Assembly: GCF_029892565.1 (NCBI RefSeq)
Contig: NZ_JARXVH010000006.1
Span: 496,001-560,000, forward strand
Direction: 5' to 3'
Source: Streptomyces pseudovenezuelae
Lineage (GTDB): Bacteria > Actinomycetota > Actinomycetes > Streptomycetales > Streptomycetaceae
Length of the DNA: 64,000 nucleotides
The notes below the pieces were generated by a model. That model worked only from the letters and a program-made list of their open reading frames with translations, ran no database searches and had not been told where the DNA came from. The position numbers and the translations under genes were made by a program. This document shows, piece by piece, positions 19,544 to 27,611 of this stretch. Within the stretch, counting starts at the first letter, position 1; each line of letters starts with the position of its first letter.

Positions 19544-20746
19544 GTGGACAAGCCCAAGGTCGTTCTGGGGGTCAGCGGTGGCATCGCCGCGTACAAGGCC
19601 TGTGAGCTGCTGCGCAGACTGACGGAGTCGGGCCACGACGTCCGCGTCGTCCCCACCGCCTCCGCCCTGCACTTCGTCGGCGCCGCCACCTGGTCCGCGC
19701 TCTCCGGGCACCCCGTCTCGACCGAGGTGTGGGACGACGTCCACGAGGTCCCGCACGTGCGCATCGGACGGAGCGCCGACCTGGTGGTGGTGGCTCCGGC
19801 GACGGCGGACATGCTCGCGAAGGCGGCCCACGGCCTCGCCGACGACCTGCTGACCAACACCCTCCTCACCGCCCGCTGTCCCGTCGTCTTCGCACCCGCG
19901 ATGCACACGGAGATGTGGGAACACCCGGCCACCCAGGAGAACGTGGCGACGCTGCGCCGCCGCGGCGCCGTCGTCATCGAGCCCGCCGTCGGCAGGCTCA
20001 CCGGCGTCGACACCGGCAAGGGGCGGCTGCCCGACCCCGCCGAGATCTTCGAGGTCTGCCGCCGGGTGCTGGCCCGGGGAGTCACGGAGCCGGACCTCGC
20101 GGGCCGGCACGTCGTCGTCAGCGCAGGCGGCACCCGCGAGCCCCTCGACCCGGTGCGCTTCCTCGGCAACCGCTCCTCCGGCAAGCAGGGCTACGCCCTC
20201 GCCCGCACCGCCGCCGCGCGCGGCGCCCGCGTCACGCTCGTGGCCGCGAACGCCGGACTGCCGGACCCCGCGGGCGTGGACGTCGTCCCGGTCGGTACAG
20301 CGGTGCAGCTGCGGGAGGCGGTGCTGAAGGCGTCCGCGGGCGCTGACGCCGTCGTCATGGCCGCGGCCGTCGCCGACTTCCGCCCGGCGACGTACGCGAC
20401 CGGGAAGATCAAGAAGAAGGACGATCACGACCCCGAGCCGATCGTCCTCGTGCGGAATCCGGACATCCTCGCGGAGATCTCCGCCGACCGCGCCCGCCCC
20501 GGTCAGGTGATCGTCGGCTTCGCCGCCGAGACCGACGACGTCCTGGCCAACGGGCGCGCCAAGCTGGCGCGCAAGGGCTGCGACCTGCTGGTGGTGAACG
20601 AGGTGGGGGAGCGCAAGACGTTCGGCTCCGAGGAGAACGAGGCCGTGGTGCTGGGCGCCGACGGCACCGAGACTCCGGTACCGCACGGCCCCAAGGAGGC
20701 CTTGGCCGAAATCGTCTGGGACCTGGTGGCACCGCGCCTGCGCTGA
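19544..20746 (+). CDS. coaBC: Bifunctional phosphopantothenoylcysteine decarboxylase / synthase
   Basis: 400 residues from GTG 19544 (MDKPKVVLGVSGGIAAYK). The N-terminal flavoprotein CoaC domain (about 1-180) has SGGIAAYKACELL, PATADMLAKAAHGLADDLL and PAMHTEMW. The C-terminal CoaB domain begins VVVSAGGTREPLDPVRF, with NRSSGKQGYALA. It makes 4'-phosphopantetheine for CoA. Where E. coli has the catalytic Cys (LACGDVGPGRM) this protein reads LTGVDTGKGRL, so that Cys is absent at the aligned position. Confidence 0.95.
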   Translation: MDKPKVVLGVSGGIAAYKACELLRRLTESGHDVRVVPTASALHFVGAATWSALSGHPVSTEVWDDVHEVPHVRIGRSADLVVVAPATADMLAKAAHGLADDLLTNTLLTARCPVVFAPAMHTEMWEHPATQENVATLRRRGAVVIEPAVGRLTGVDTGKGRLPDPAEIFEVCRRVLARGVTEPDLAGRHVVVSAGGTREPLDPVRFLGNRSSGKQGYALARTAAARGARVTLVAANAGLPDPAGVDVVPVGTAVQLREAVLKASAGADAVVMAAAVADFRPATYATGKIKKKDDHDPEPIVLVRNPDILAEISADRARPGQVIVGFAAETDDVLANGRAKLARKGCDLLVVNEVGERKTFGSEENEAVVLGADGTETPVPHGPKEALAEIVWDLVAPRLR

Positions 20747-20984
20747 ATGTTTCATTCGTCTCTCAGTCACCTCAAACCTCAACCACGGGGTGTGGCGACT
20801 CTGGCCAAGGCCGCTCGGTATTGGGCAGAATGCGCGTGCCGCAGGTCACAGCACTCCCGAGGCGCGAGACGGGGGGCCGGTGGCCGAGCGCGACCGATAA
20901 ACTGTTCTCGGACGATGCCGGGCGCAGCCTCCGTGCCCGTCCGCCAATGATCAGCCAGCAGCCGCTGCAACCCCAGGGAGCGTT

Positions 20985-22193
20985 GTGTCCCGTCGCCTGT
21001 TCACCTCGGAGTCCGTCACCGAGGGCCACCCCGACAAGATCGCTGACCAGATCAGCGACACCATTCTCGACGCGCTTCTGCGCGAGGACCCGGCCTCCCG
21101 GGTCGCCGTCGAGACGCTGATCACGACCGGCCTGGTGCACGTGGCCGGCGAGGTCACCACCAAGACCTACGCGGACATCGCGACCCTCGTCCGCGGCAAG
21201 ATCCTCGAGATCGGCTACGACTCGTCGAAGAAGGGCTTCGACGGCGCCTCCTGCGGCGTGTCGGTGTCCATCGGCGCGCAGTCCCCGGACATCGCACAGG
21301 GCGTGGACACGGCGTACGAGAACCGGGTCGAGGGCGACGAGGACGAGCTGGACCGCCAGGGCGCGGGCGACCAGGGCCTGATGTTCGGCTATGCGACGGA
21401 CGAGACGCCGACGCTGATGCCGCTCCCGATCTTCCTGGCGCACCGCCTCGCCAAGCGCCTCTCCGAGGTCCGCAAGAACGGCACCATCCCCTACCTGCGC
21501 CCCGACGGCAAGACGCAGGTCACCATCGAGTACGACGGCGACAAGGCCGTCCGTCTCGACACGGTGGTCGTGTCCTCGCAGCACGCCTCCGACATCGACC
21601 TCGAGTCGCTGCTCGCCCCCGACATCCGCGAGTTCGTCGTGGAGCGGGAGCTGAAGGCGCTCCTGGACGAGGGCATCAAGCTGGACACGGAGAACTACCG
21701 CCTCCTGGTCAACCCCACCGGCCGCTTCGAGATCGGCGGCCCGATGGGCGACGCCGGCCTCACCGGCCGCAAGATCATCATCGACACCTACGGCGGCATG
21801 GCCCGCCACGGCGGCGGCGCCTTCTCCGGCAAGGACCCGTCCAAGGTCGACCGCTCCGCCGCGTACGCCATGCGCTGGGTCGCGAAGAACGTCGTCGCCG
21901 CGGGCCTCGCCTCCCGCTGCGAGGTCCAGGTCGCCTACGCCATCGGCAAGGCCGAGCCGGTCGGTCTCTTCGTCGAGACCTTCGGCACCGCCAAGGTCGA
22001 CACCGAGAAGATCGAGAAGGCCATCGACGAGGTCTTCGACCTCCGCCCGGCCGCAATCATCCGCGACCTCGACCTGCTCCGCCCGATCTACGCCCAGACC
22101 GCGGCGTACGGCCACTTCGGCCGCGAGCTCCCCGAGTTCACCTGGGAGAAGACGGACCGCGTGGACGCGCTGCGGAAGGCTGCGGGGCTGTAG
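20985..22193 (+). CDS. metK: S-adenosylmethionine synthetase
   Basis: 402 residues from GTG 20985 with AGGGAG upstream. Signatures seen: TEGHPDKIADQISD near the start, GAGDQGLMFGYA near residue 125 and GGGAFSGKDPSKVDRSAAY. It makes SAM from methionine and ATP. The 238 bases before it hold a TAAACT -10-like hexamer at 20898; I see no SAM riboswitch. In S. coelicolor, as I recall, priA follows directly; here a 5-kb cassette intervenes. Confidence 0.98.
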   Translation: MSRRLFTSESVTEGHPDKIADQISDTILDALLREDPASRVAVETLITTGLVHVAGEVTTKTYADIATLVRGKILEIGYDSSKKGFDGASCGVSVSIGAQSPDIAQGVDTAYENRVEGDEDELDRQGAGDQGLMFGYATDETPTLMPLPIFLAHRLAKRLSEVRKNGTIPYLRPDGKTQVTIEYDGDKAVRLDTVVVSSQHASDIDLESLLAPDIREFVVERELKALLDEGIKLDTENYRLLVNPTGRFEIGGPMGDAGLTGRKIIIDTYGGMARHGGGAFSGKDPSKVDRSAAYAMRWVAKNVVAAGLASRCEVQVAYAIGKAEPVGLFVETFGTAKVDTEKIEKAIDEVFDLRPAAIIRDLDLLRPIYAQTAAYGHFGRELPEFTWEKTDRVDALRKAAGL

Positions 22194-22209
22194 GTCCCGC
22201 GACACCTTT

Positions 22210-22243
22210 CGAGGCCCGGTTTCCTTTGGGGAGCCGGGCCTCG
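22210..22243. terminator. Bidirectional terminator between metK and the cassette
   Basis: CGAGGCCCGG and CCGGGCCTCG form a 10-bp stem with a 14-base loop. It is shared by metK (plus strand) and the last cassette gene (minus strand, stop at 22249). Confidence 0.75.
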
Positions 22244-22248
22244 GCGTT

Positions 22249-23361
22249 TCACCGGTCGGGTTCGTCCGGCTGGGACGGTCCCGGCCCCTCGCCGTCTTCG
22301 CCCTCGTCCGCGGTGTCCCTGACGAAGCGGCGCTTGATCTCGTCGGCGGCAGCGGTCTTGCCGTGCACCCGGGCGAGGTTGATGAGCCGTTCCGCGAACA
22401 TTTCGACATCCGGATCGTCGGCGGAGAAACCGAACCAGACGAGGAACGAGTCGACGTCCGGGTTCGGCTCCGTGCCATTCTGCGACGGGGGGTACCCCGG
22501 GTCGAACGGCCGCTCCCAGTCGTACCGTTCATGTCCTTCCGCCCGGCCATCGGGGTGTGAGGCGCTCGATACCGGGATCAGGTGCTCGAACGGGGGTGCG
22601 ACCTCGTCGTTGTTGGCCGCGGCGGACAACCGGGCCAGCAGACCGATCCGGTCGACCGCCCCCTCGACCTCTTCGTCGTTCCGGGACAGCCACCACACGA
22701 CGGCGCTTCCGGTGTCTTTGAGCACGTCCTCACCGAGGTAGGCCCGCTTGCTGCGTTCGTAGTTGCGCTCGTGCTCCCAGACGTCCTCGTCCTTGCGGAC
22801 GTTGGAGAGTTTGGCGAGCCGTTCACGGTCGAGCTCCGGGAGGCTGAGCGAGACGTCCTGCGCCATCGCCATGACCCGGCCGGTGGAGTCGGCGCGCATC
22901 GTTGCCAGGGCGCCGTCGAGCTGATGCTGCGTGAACGCGCTCCGGTGAGGCGGCTGTTGGGCCGTCACCACGCGCGCCCGTTGGAGTACGGCGTCGACGG
23001 CGAGGCCGGCGGGGTTCACGTACGGGGCGTCCCCAGGCGTGTCCAGCACAAGCCAACGCACCGTGGCGCAGAAGGAGAAGTCGTAGTCCGTGACGGAACT
23101 GGGCAGCGCCACATGGGCGACGCGCTGCTCCTGCCGCATAGGTTCCGGCAAGGGCAGATCGGGTTCCGGCAGCAGCGCGCGGGGAAACGCCTCCGGCGCG
23201 GGAGCGAGGATTCGGTGTGTCACCACCCCCACCACCAGCAGAAGCACCGCCATGGCGGGCCATGCCCATGTCGGCCAGCCGCAACCGAGGCCGAGGACGA
23301 CGAGGATCATCCCCAGGAGGACGGTGACGAAGAGCGTCATCGTCCGGTGTCCAGAACTCAT
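22249..23361 (-). CDS. Membrane-anchored protein of the TIR/NTPase cassette
   Basis: 370 residues from ATG 23361 (MSSGHRTMTLF), 25 bases after the NTPase stop and preceded by a GGGGGC stretch. Two hydrophobic helices (about residues 6-26 and 29-48) form a hairpin, then a cytoplasmic part with beta strands (VALPSSVTDYDFSFCATVRWLVL), a charged helix-rich centre (ERLAKLSNVRKDEDVWEHERNYER) and an acidic tail. No enzyme motif is visible. The order and short spacing make it part of the same operon. It could be the membrane partner or pore of the system, or a sensor; I do not recognise the family with confidence. Confidence 0.75.
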   Translation of the reverse strand: MSSGHRTMTLFVTVLLGMILVVLGLGCGWPTWAWPAMAVLLLVVGVVTHRILAPAPEAFPRALLPEPDLPLPEPMRQEQRVAHVALPSSVTDYDFSFCATVRWLVLDTPGDAPYVNPAGLAVDAVLQRARVVTAQQPPHRSAFTQHQLDGALATMRADSTGRVMAMAQDVSLSLPELDRERLAKLSNVRKDEDVWEHERNYERSKRAYLGEDVLKDTGSAVVWWLSRNDEEVEGAVDRIGLLARLSAAANNDEVAPPFEHLIPVSSASHPDGRAEGHERYDWERPFDPGYPPSQNGTEPNPDVDSFLVWFGFSADDPDVEMFAERLINLARVHGKTAAADEIKRRFVRDTADEGEDGEGPGPSQPDEPDR

Positions 23362-23386
23362 GGAAGCCCCCGATGATTGTTTGGTG

Positions 23387-25333
23387 TCAGACGGCGTAGT
23401 CGTAGGGTTCGAGGCCCTGCGCGGTGTCGATCCTTCGCAGCAGGTGGGCGACGGTGTCCGCACGCTCGACGCCGCCGCCTGCTCGGGACCAGCCGAGGGC
23501 GACGCGGTACACCTGCCCGGAGCGGCCGATGTCGGCGGCGCAAGCCTCGGACAGCACGCGTAGGACGAGATCGCGATGACTGATCTCCTCGGCGGCGGTG
23601 AGCCAACGGGTCAGTGACACGGCCCAGGACATGACGGGCCGCGCCAGTACTCCCGCCCAACAGGAGACCAGGGACTCCCGAACAGCGCGGTAGCCGACCA
23701 TCCGTACCGGATCGGCCAGTTCCAGGAAGAGATCGAGATCCTTGGCCCAGTTGCCTTGCGAGATGCTTGCGCTCAACCGATCGAGCATCCTGCGATAGAG
23801 GCGCCGGTCCGAGCCCAGCAGCTTCAGCAGGGCTGCGCGGACCTCTGCTCCGACGACTCCGGCGGAGCGCCGTGCAAGGTGGTGCAGGCGGACGAGCGCC
23901 TGGTCCGGGTGGGTGCGCGCCATGGTCTCGGCACACACGACCACCAGCACCTGCCTGAGCCGATCGCCCGTCTCCATGGAGGTGGACCAGTCGTAGATCT
24001 GCTGGCGGAAGAAGCGGCCGTGCTGGTCGTCGTCCAGTCCGAGGGCCAGCGCCTGGGCGGCGTCCGGAATGAGATGGGCCGGAGCTTTTCTCGACGTCCA
24101 TTCCTCCGCCAGCCAGATGAGGTCCTGGGGGCGTGCGGTACGCAGGCTCTGGAACGCGAACCGCTCGACGGCACGAGTCCTGTCGGACTGCGGCAGAGAG
24201 GGATCGGCCAGACACCCCTTGAACCAGTCGCGAAATTGACGACGGATGTCCGGCAGGAAGGTCCAGAAATGGTTGCGTACTGCCTGGTCGTAGCCGGGAA
24301 CGCGGAAGCGCACTCGGCCGTCCGTCCACGTCTCCGCTTTGACGGCGGTGAGTTCCGCACGCAGGTCGATCCGGTCGAGGCGGGGAGTGGGGTCGGGTGG
24401 ATGGCTGAGGACTGCCAGCAGCGAGTTCGCCGCATCAAGGACCGTCCCCGGTGTGGTGTCGTGAAACATGGCGACGGACAGCAGCAGTGCTCTCTGCCGC
24501 CCGTTCTGCTCGCCTGACAGGTCCGTCGCGACTCGGGCGGTCTGGTCGTGCTGGTCGAGCAGGGACTCCGAAAGCCAGTCGGAGAAGCCGCGGTCGGCCG
24601 GCGAGGCGTCCCGGCAGTGTCGGATCCTGTCGGCCAGCCCAGCCACGTCGCGCAGGGGCGCCTGGGTCACGTAGGCGCCGAGCTCGGTCCCGCCGAGCTC
24701 CTCCGGCGAGAACGTGATGCCGTCGTATCGCAGGTGAAGGGCCAGCAGCCGACGGGCGGAAGGGCGGCCGATGTCCACGGTCAGCCGCTTGAGTTCGTCC
24801 CTGAGCAGGTAGCCGAGTCTGTGGGGCAGCACGACCGCGAGGTGTGCTCCATGAGCCGTGAGGCCGCTGTGGAAATCTGACAGGGCGTTCTGGACGGCGA
24901 CGTACCGGGACTCGTCCACGTCCGAAAGATCCAGCAGCAGGCGGTCGCCCTCGTTGATGTCGCGGATGTCCAGCGGGTTCGACGTCGTGTCGTCGGAGGT
25001 GTCGGGCAGCTCGTGCAGGCTGCCGCGGGCCTCGGACAACTCGTGCAGCAGCATGAGTGCCGTGGCGCGGCGTCCGCTGCCAGGCAGACCTGCGATCAGT
25101 ACGGTGTGACTCTCGGCCAGGCGGCCGCGTGCGCGCTGCATGCCCGGCGGGGGCACGAAGCATGCCGCGAGGTGCTCGCGGTCCTCCTGAGCGATGGTGC
25201 GGGCACGGCTGTTCGCCTGTTCACGCAGGCGGGACGCGGCCTCCTGTACGTAGTAGAAGTTGTACTGGTTCCCGTCACCGCTGTGCACCGACCCGTGAGC
25301 CTGACCGAAGTACGAGCCGAACGTCTCCGTCAT
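23387..25333 (-). CDS. STAND-like NTPase with N-terminal adaptor motif
   Basis: 648 residues; the ATG overlaps the TIR stop (ATGA). Residues 1-30 hold FGQAHGSVHSGDGNQYNFYY, echoing the tail of the TIR protein. A helical linker follows, then a P-loop-like GLPGSGRRAT at 82-91 where the Walker Lys is Arg, a Walker-B-like RLLLDLSDVDE near 132-142 and an AVVLPHR segment. The C-terminal half is helical, Leu/Arg-rich, probably a repeat or winged-helix array. The layout resembles Streptomyces NTPases I remember with PPPG...GxPGxGRR, used in conflict systems. Likely role: sensor or scaffold for the TIR effector (inference). Confidence 0.8.
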   Translation of the reverse strand: MTETFGSYFGQAHGSVHSGDGNQYNFYYVQEAASRLREQANSRARTIAQEDREHLAACFVPPPGMQRARGRLAESHTVLIAGLPGSGRRATALMLLHELSEARGSLHELPDTSDDTTSNPLDIRDINEGDRLLLDLSDVDESRYVAVQNALSDFHSGLTAHGAHLAVVLPHRLGYLLRDELKRLTVDIGRPSARRLLALHLRYDGITFSPEELGGTELGAYVTQAPLRDVAGLADRIRHCRDASPADRGFSDWLSESLLDQHDQTARVATDLSGEQNGRQRALLLSVAMFHDTTPGTVLDAANSLLAVLSHPPDPTPRLDRIDLRAELTAVKAETWTDGRVRFRVPGYDQAVRNHFWTFLPDIRRQFRDWFKGCLADPSLPQSDRTRAVERFAFQSLRTARPQDLIWLAEEWTSRKAPAHLIPDAAQALALGLDDDQHGRFFRQQIYDWSTSMETGDRLRQVLVVVCAETMARTHPDQALVRLHHLARRSAGVVGAEVRAALLKLLGSDRRLYRRMLDRLSASISQGNWAKDLDLFLELADPVRMVGYRAVRESLVSCWAGVLARPVMSWAVSLTRWLTAAEEISHRDLVLRVLSEACAADIGRSGQVYRVALGWSRAGGGVERADTVAHLLRRIDTAQGLEPYDYAV

Positions 25334-26079
25334 CGCTCGCTGCCTCCGCGCGGTGTCCGGGTGCCGAATCCCTGACGTATGCCGCCCTCGTTGTTCCCGG
25401 CGACGTAGTTCGTGCCGTCGCCGTTGATCTGAGGTCCGTTGACCTGGTCGCCGTCCCCCGTGTGCACCGGACCGTGGGCGGTGTTGACGTAGGTCCCCAC
25501 GGAACCTCCGACCTGACCGATACCGCCGCTCTGGTGATCGTTGCGGACGGTGGTTTCCGGTTCGGCGGGTGCGCCCGTCTCAGGACGCGTGCTGCCGTCC
25601 AGTGGGGTGAGCGCCGGAACTCGGCGTACGAGGCGGTCACAGAGGTGGCCCAGGTCCTCGTCGAGAGTGCGCAGCTCCACGCGCGTGTACTGGCATTCGG
25701 CGAGCTCGGCGATCGAGCGGGGCAGGCGTCGCGGGTCGAGCTGTTCCACCCGCCGGCCGATGAAGACCGGCACTAGCAACACTCCGGAGGACAGGGCCTC
25801 CTCGATCTCGCGCCTGACCCAGTCCTTCGGGTTGTCGAGCGCACGCCTCTCGGGCTGTTTCCGGTCGGGCGCGTCGACCCACTCCTCGTCGATGAGAACC
25901 AGCAGAACATGGCAGCGCCGGGCGGTCCGGAGGAGGACATCCATGGTCTCGCCGGGCTCGATCGAATTCCCGGCGAGAAAGACGCTGTCGCGGCCGAACC
26001 TTGCCGACAGCACCCGATCGCAGGCGTAGGCGACTTCCTTGCCGCCCTTGGTCCGGTAGTTGACGAAGATCTCGTGCAC
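25330..26079 (-). CDS. TIR-domain protein, probable NADase effector, with C-terminal amyloid-like motif
   Basis: 249 residues from GTG 26079 with AAAAGGGG upstream. TIR domain (1-155): box 1 IFVNYRT, box 2 FGRDSVFLAGNSIEPGE, CHVLLVLIDEEW, and KDWVRREIEEAL where E91 aligns with the catalytic Glu of SARM1 (KDWVHKE). A P/T/E-rich linker (156-180) leads to a Gly/Asn-rich tail (185-240) with GQVGGSVGTYVNTAHGPVHT and GDGDQVNGPQINGDG. The tail motif recurs at the NTPase N-terminus. Predicted: NAD-degrading effector joined to the NTPase through homotypic motif contact. It starts 15 bases after the regulator. Confidence 0.88.
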   Translation of the reverse strand: MHEIFVNYRTKGGKEVAYACDRVLSARFGRDSVFLAGNSIEPGETMDVLLRTARRCHVLLVLIDEEWVDAPDRKQPERRALDNPKDWVRREIEEALSSGVLLVPVFIGRRVEQLDPRRLPRSIAELAECQYTRVELRTLDEDLGHLCDRLVRRVPALTPLDGSTRPETGAPAEPETTVRNDHQSGGIGQVGGSVGTYVNTAHGPVHTGDGDQVNGPQINGDGTNYVAGNNEGGIRQGFGTRTPRGGSER

Positions 26080-26094
26080 GGGCGTACCCCTTTT

Positions 26095-27390
26095 CTACGA
26101 AGTGGCCGAGCGGGCGAGTACGTCAGAGAGGTCGGGGACGATCTCCCTCACCGAGCGGTGACGGGCGTGCCTGCCGAGGGTGTGGGCGAGCCGCCGCAGG
26201 TCGGCCAGAACCGTCGACGAGTGGATGAGCCCAATGGACGGCAGGATCTCGGTCGCGATCCGGCAGGCATGGTCGATGTCGCCGGCAGCCGCGTGGGCGA
26301 GAGCGCGCCGGACGCCGTACCGGGCCCGGGTGCGGAAGGCGTGCGTCGGGATGCGTGCCGTCTCCTCGTCGAGAAGCACGGCTGCCTGTCGCGGGCGGCC
26401 CAGGTCGTACAGGCACCAGCCGGTGAACATCGAGACCACATCGGGCACGTGGGAAGCCCCGAGGACGGGCTGAGCAGGGTCCGCCGCGTCCTGTTCGAGC
26501 AGCTCCCGAGCCCGGTCGAGGCTCCGCATGCACGCGTCATGGTCCCCCTCCATCGCCCTCGCCTGGGCCAGGTGCTGGGCGGCCAGTCCGCGGATTCGGG
26601 AGGGTGCGTCGCCACTCAGCGCGTGGGAAGCCAGTTGGACGGCATCGGAGACGTCTCCTCGATACAGGCTGATCAAGGAACGGCGCACCTGGGCGTAGGC
26701 GGCGAGTGCGGTGTCCGCGCCCGCGGCCGCCAGTTGCACCGCGCGTTCGGTCCACCAGATCGCGGCCGTGTCGTCCCCGCACTCCTGGGCCATCCAGCCC
26801 GCGTACTCGGCATAGCGGGAGGCGAGGAGCAGTAACTCCCTCCTGGCGTGCGGCCCACTGCGCAGGGCGAGCTGCTCCAGACTGTGGGTCTGGGCGATGA
26901 GTGGAGGCAGCACGTTCGCTGGCCCCGAGGCCTGGCCGAGGCGCCGGAACTGGTCGAAGAGCAGGCGGGAGGCGTCGACGAGCGTCTCGGCGCCCTCCGG
27001 GGCCAGAGAGACGGAGCGTGGATCCCCCGAACCCATGGTCAAGACGGAAGCGGCGCCGACCGCGATCAGATCGCGTCGCGTCACTGGCTGGAAGGAACTC
27101 GAACCGTCCTTGCGGAGCTGCATCAACCACACCTCGTCGTCGCTAGAGGGGGCGGGCAGAGGCGGCTGGGAGTGTTGGAGGGGAACGAGCCGGGCCAGAT
27201 CGCCCCGGGCGTCGAGCTCGGCATCACACAGACGTGCCAGTTCGGGCGTCGGCCGCTTGATTCCCCGTTCGACCTTGCTGAGCTGGCTCTTGCTGTAGTG
27301 CACGCGCTGTCCCAATTGCTGCAGGGACAGCCGCGCGGCCATGCGCCTCCGGCGCAGTTCCCACCCGAAGTCGTACGACTTCTCCAGCAC
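26095..27390 (-). CDS. XRE-family regulator with TPR-like C-terminus, first gene of the cassette
   Basis: 431 residues from GTG 27390, chosen because GGAGG stands five bases upstream; GTG 27405 is an alternative. HTH at about 10-60 (LRRRRMAARLSLQQLGQRV, YSKSQLSKVERGIKRPTP). After a linker with a twin-Arg-like RRDLIAVGAAS stretch come helical repeats up to the end (LLLASRYAEYAGWMAQECGD, AAIWWTERAVQLA, ARYGVRRALAHAAAGDID), as in Streptomyces XRE-TPR regulators. It reads in the same direction as the TIR/NTPase genes and probably controls them. Confidence 0.85.
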   Translation of the reverse strand: MLEKSYDFGWELRRRRMAARLSLQQLGQRVHYSKSQLSKVERGIKRPTPELARLCDAELDARGDLARLVPLQHSQPPLPAPSSDDEVWLMQLRKDGSSSFQPVTRRDLIAVGAASVLTMGSGDPRSVSLAPEGAETLVDASRLLFDQFRRLGQASGPANVLPPLIAQTHSLEQLALRSGPHARRELLLLASRYAEYAGWMAQECGDDTAAIWWTERAVQLAAAGADTALAAYAQVRRSLISLYRGDVSDAVQLASHALSGDAPSRIRGLAAQHLAQARAMEGDHDACMRSLDRARELLEQDAADPAQPVLGASHVPDVVSMFTGWCLYDLGRPRQAAVLLDEETARIPTHAFRTRARYGVRRALAHAAAGDIDHACRIATEILPSIGLIHSSTVLADLRRLAHTLGRHARHRSVREIVPDLSDVLARSATS

Positions 27391-27470
27391 TTCAACCTCC
27401 GTCACTCCCCGGCCGACAGCCGGTCGGTGACGCGATTCAGCGTGCGACAGGCGGCTGGGCCGAACAAGGC

Positions 27471-27491
27471 GAAACAGGCGTTTCCCGTTTC
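27471..27491. promoter_or_regulatory. Candidate operator upstream of the cassette
   Basis: GAAAC-AGGC-GTTTC followed by CC and a second GTTTC, 80 bases upstream of the regulator start. It lies between the divergent cassette and priA and could be the XRE regulator's site. Confidence 0.35.
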
Positions 27492-27611
27492 CTCATCCGG
27501 AGGGAAGCCGACCCGGTGAGCCATGTCGAGAAAGCGATTTCGGCCACAGCAGTCGTCGGCGCGGAACTCGGGTCGGCGCGGCTGTCAGTGCGGTTTGGTA
27601 AGAATGCAAGG

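Noticed and set aside
20747..20984. SAM-responsive riboswitch before metK
   Set aside because: I could not build a SAM-I, SAM-II or SAM-IV core from the 238-base leader; only a -10-like TAAACT stands out.
22249..27405. Prophage or integrative element at the cassette
   Set aside because: No integrase, excision gene, phage structural gene, tRNA or flanking direct repeat is seen.
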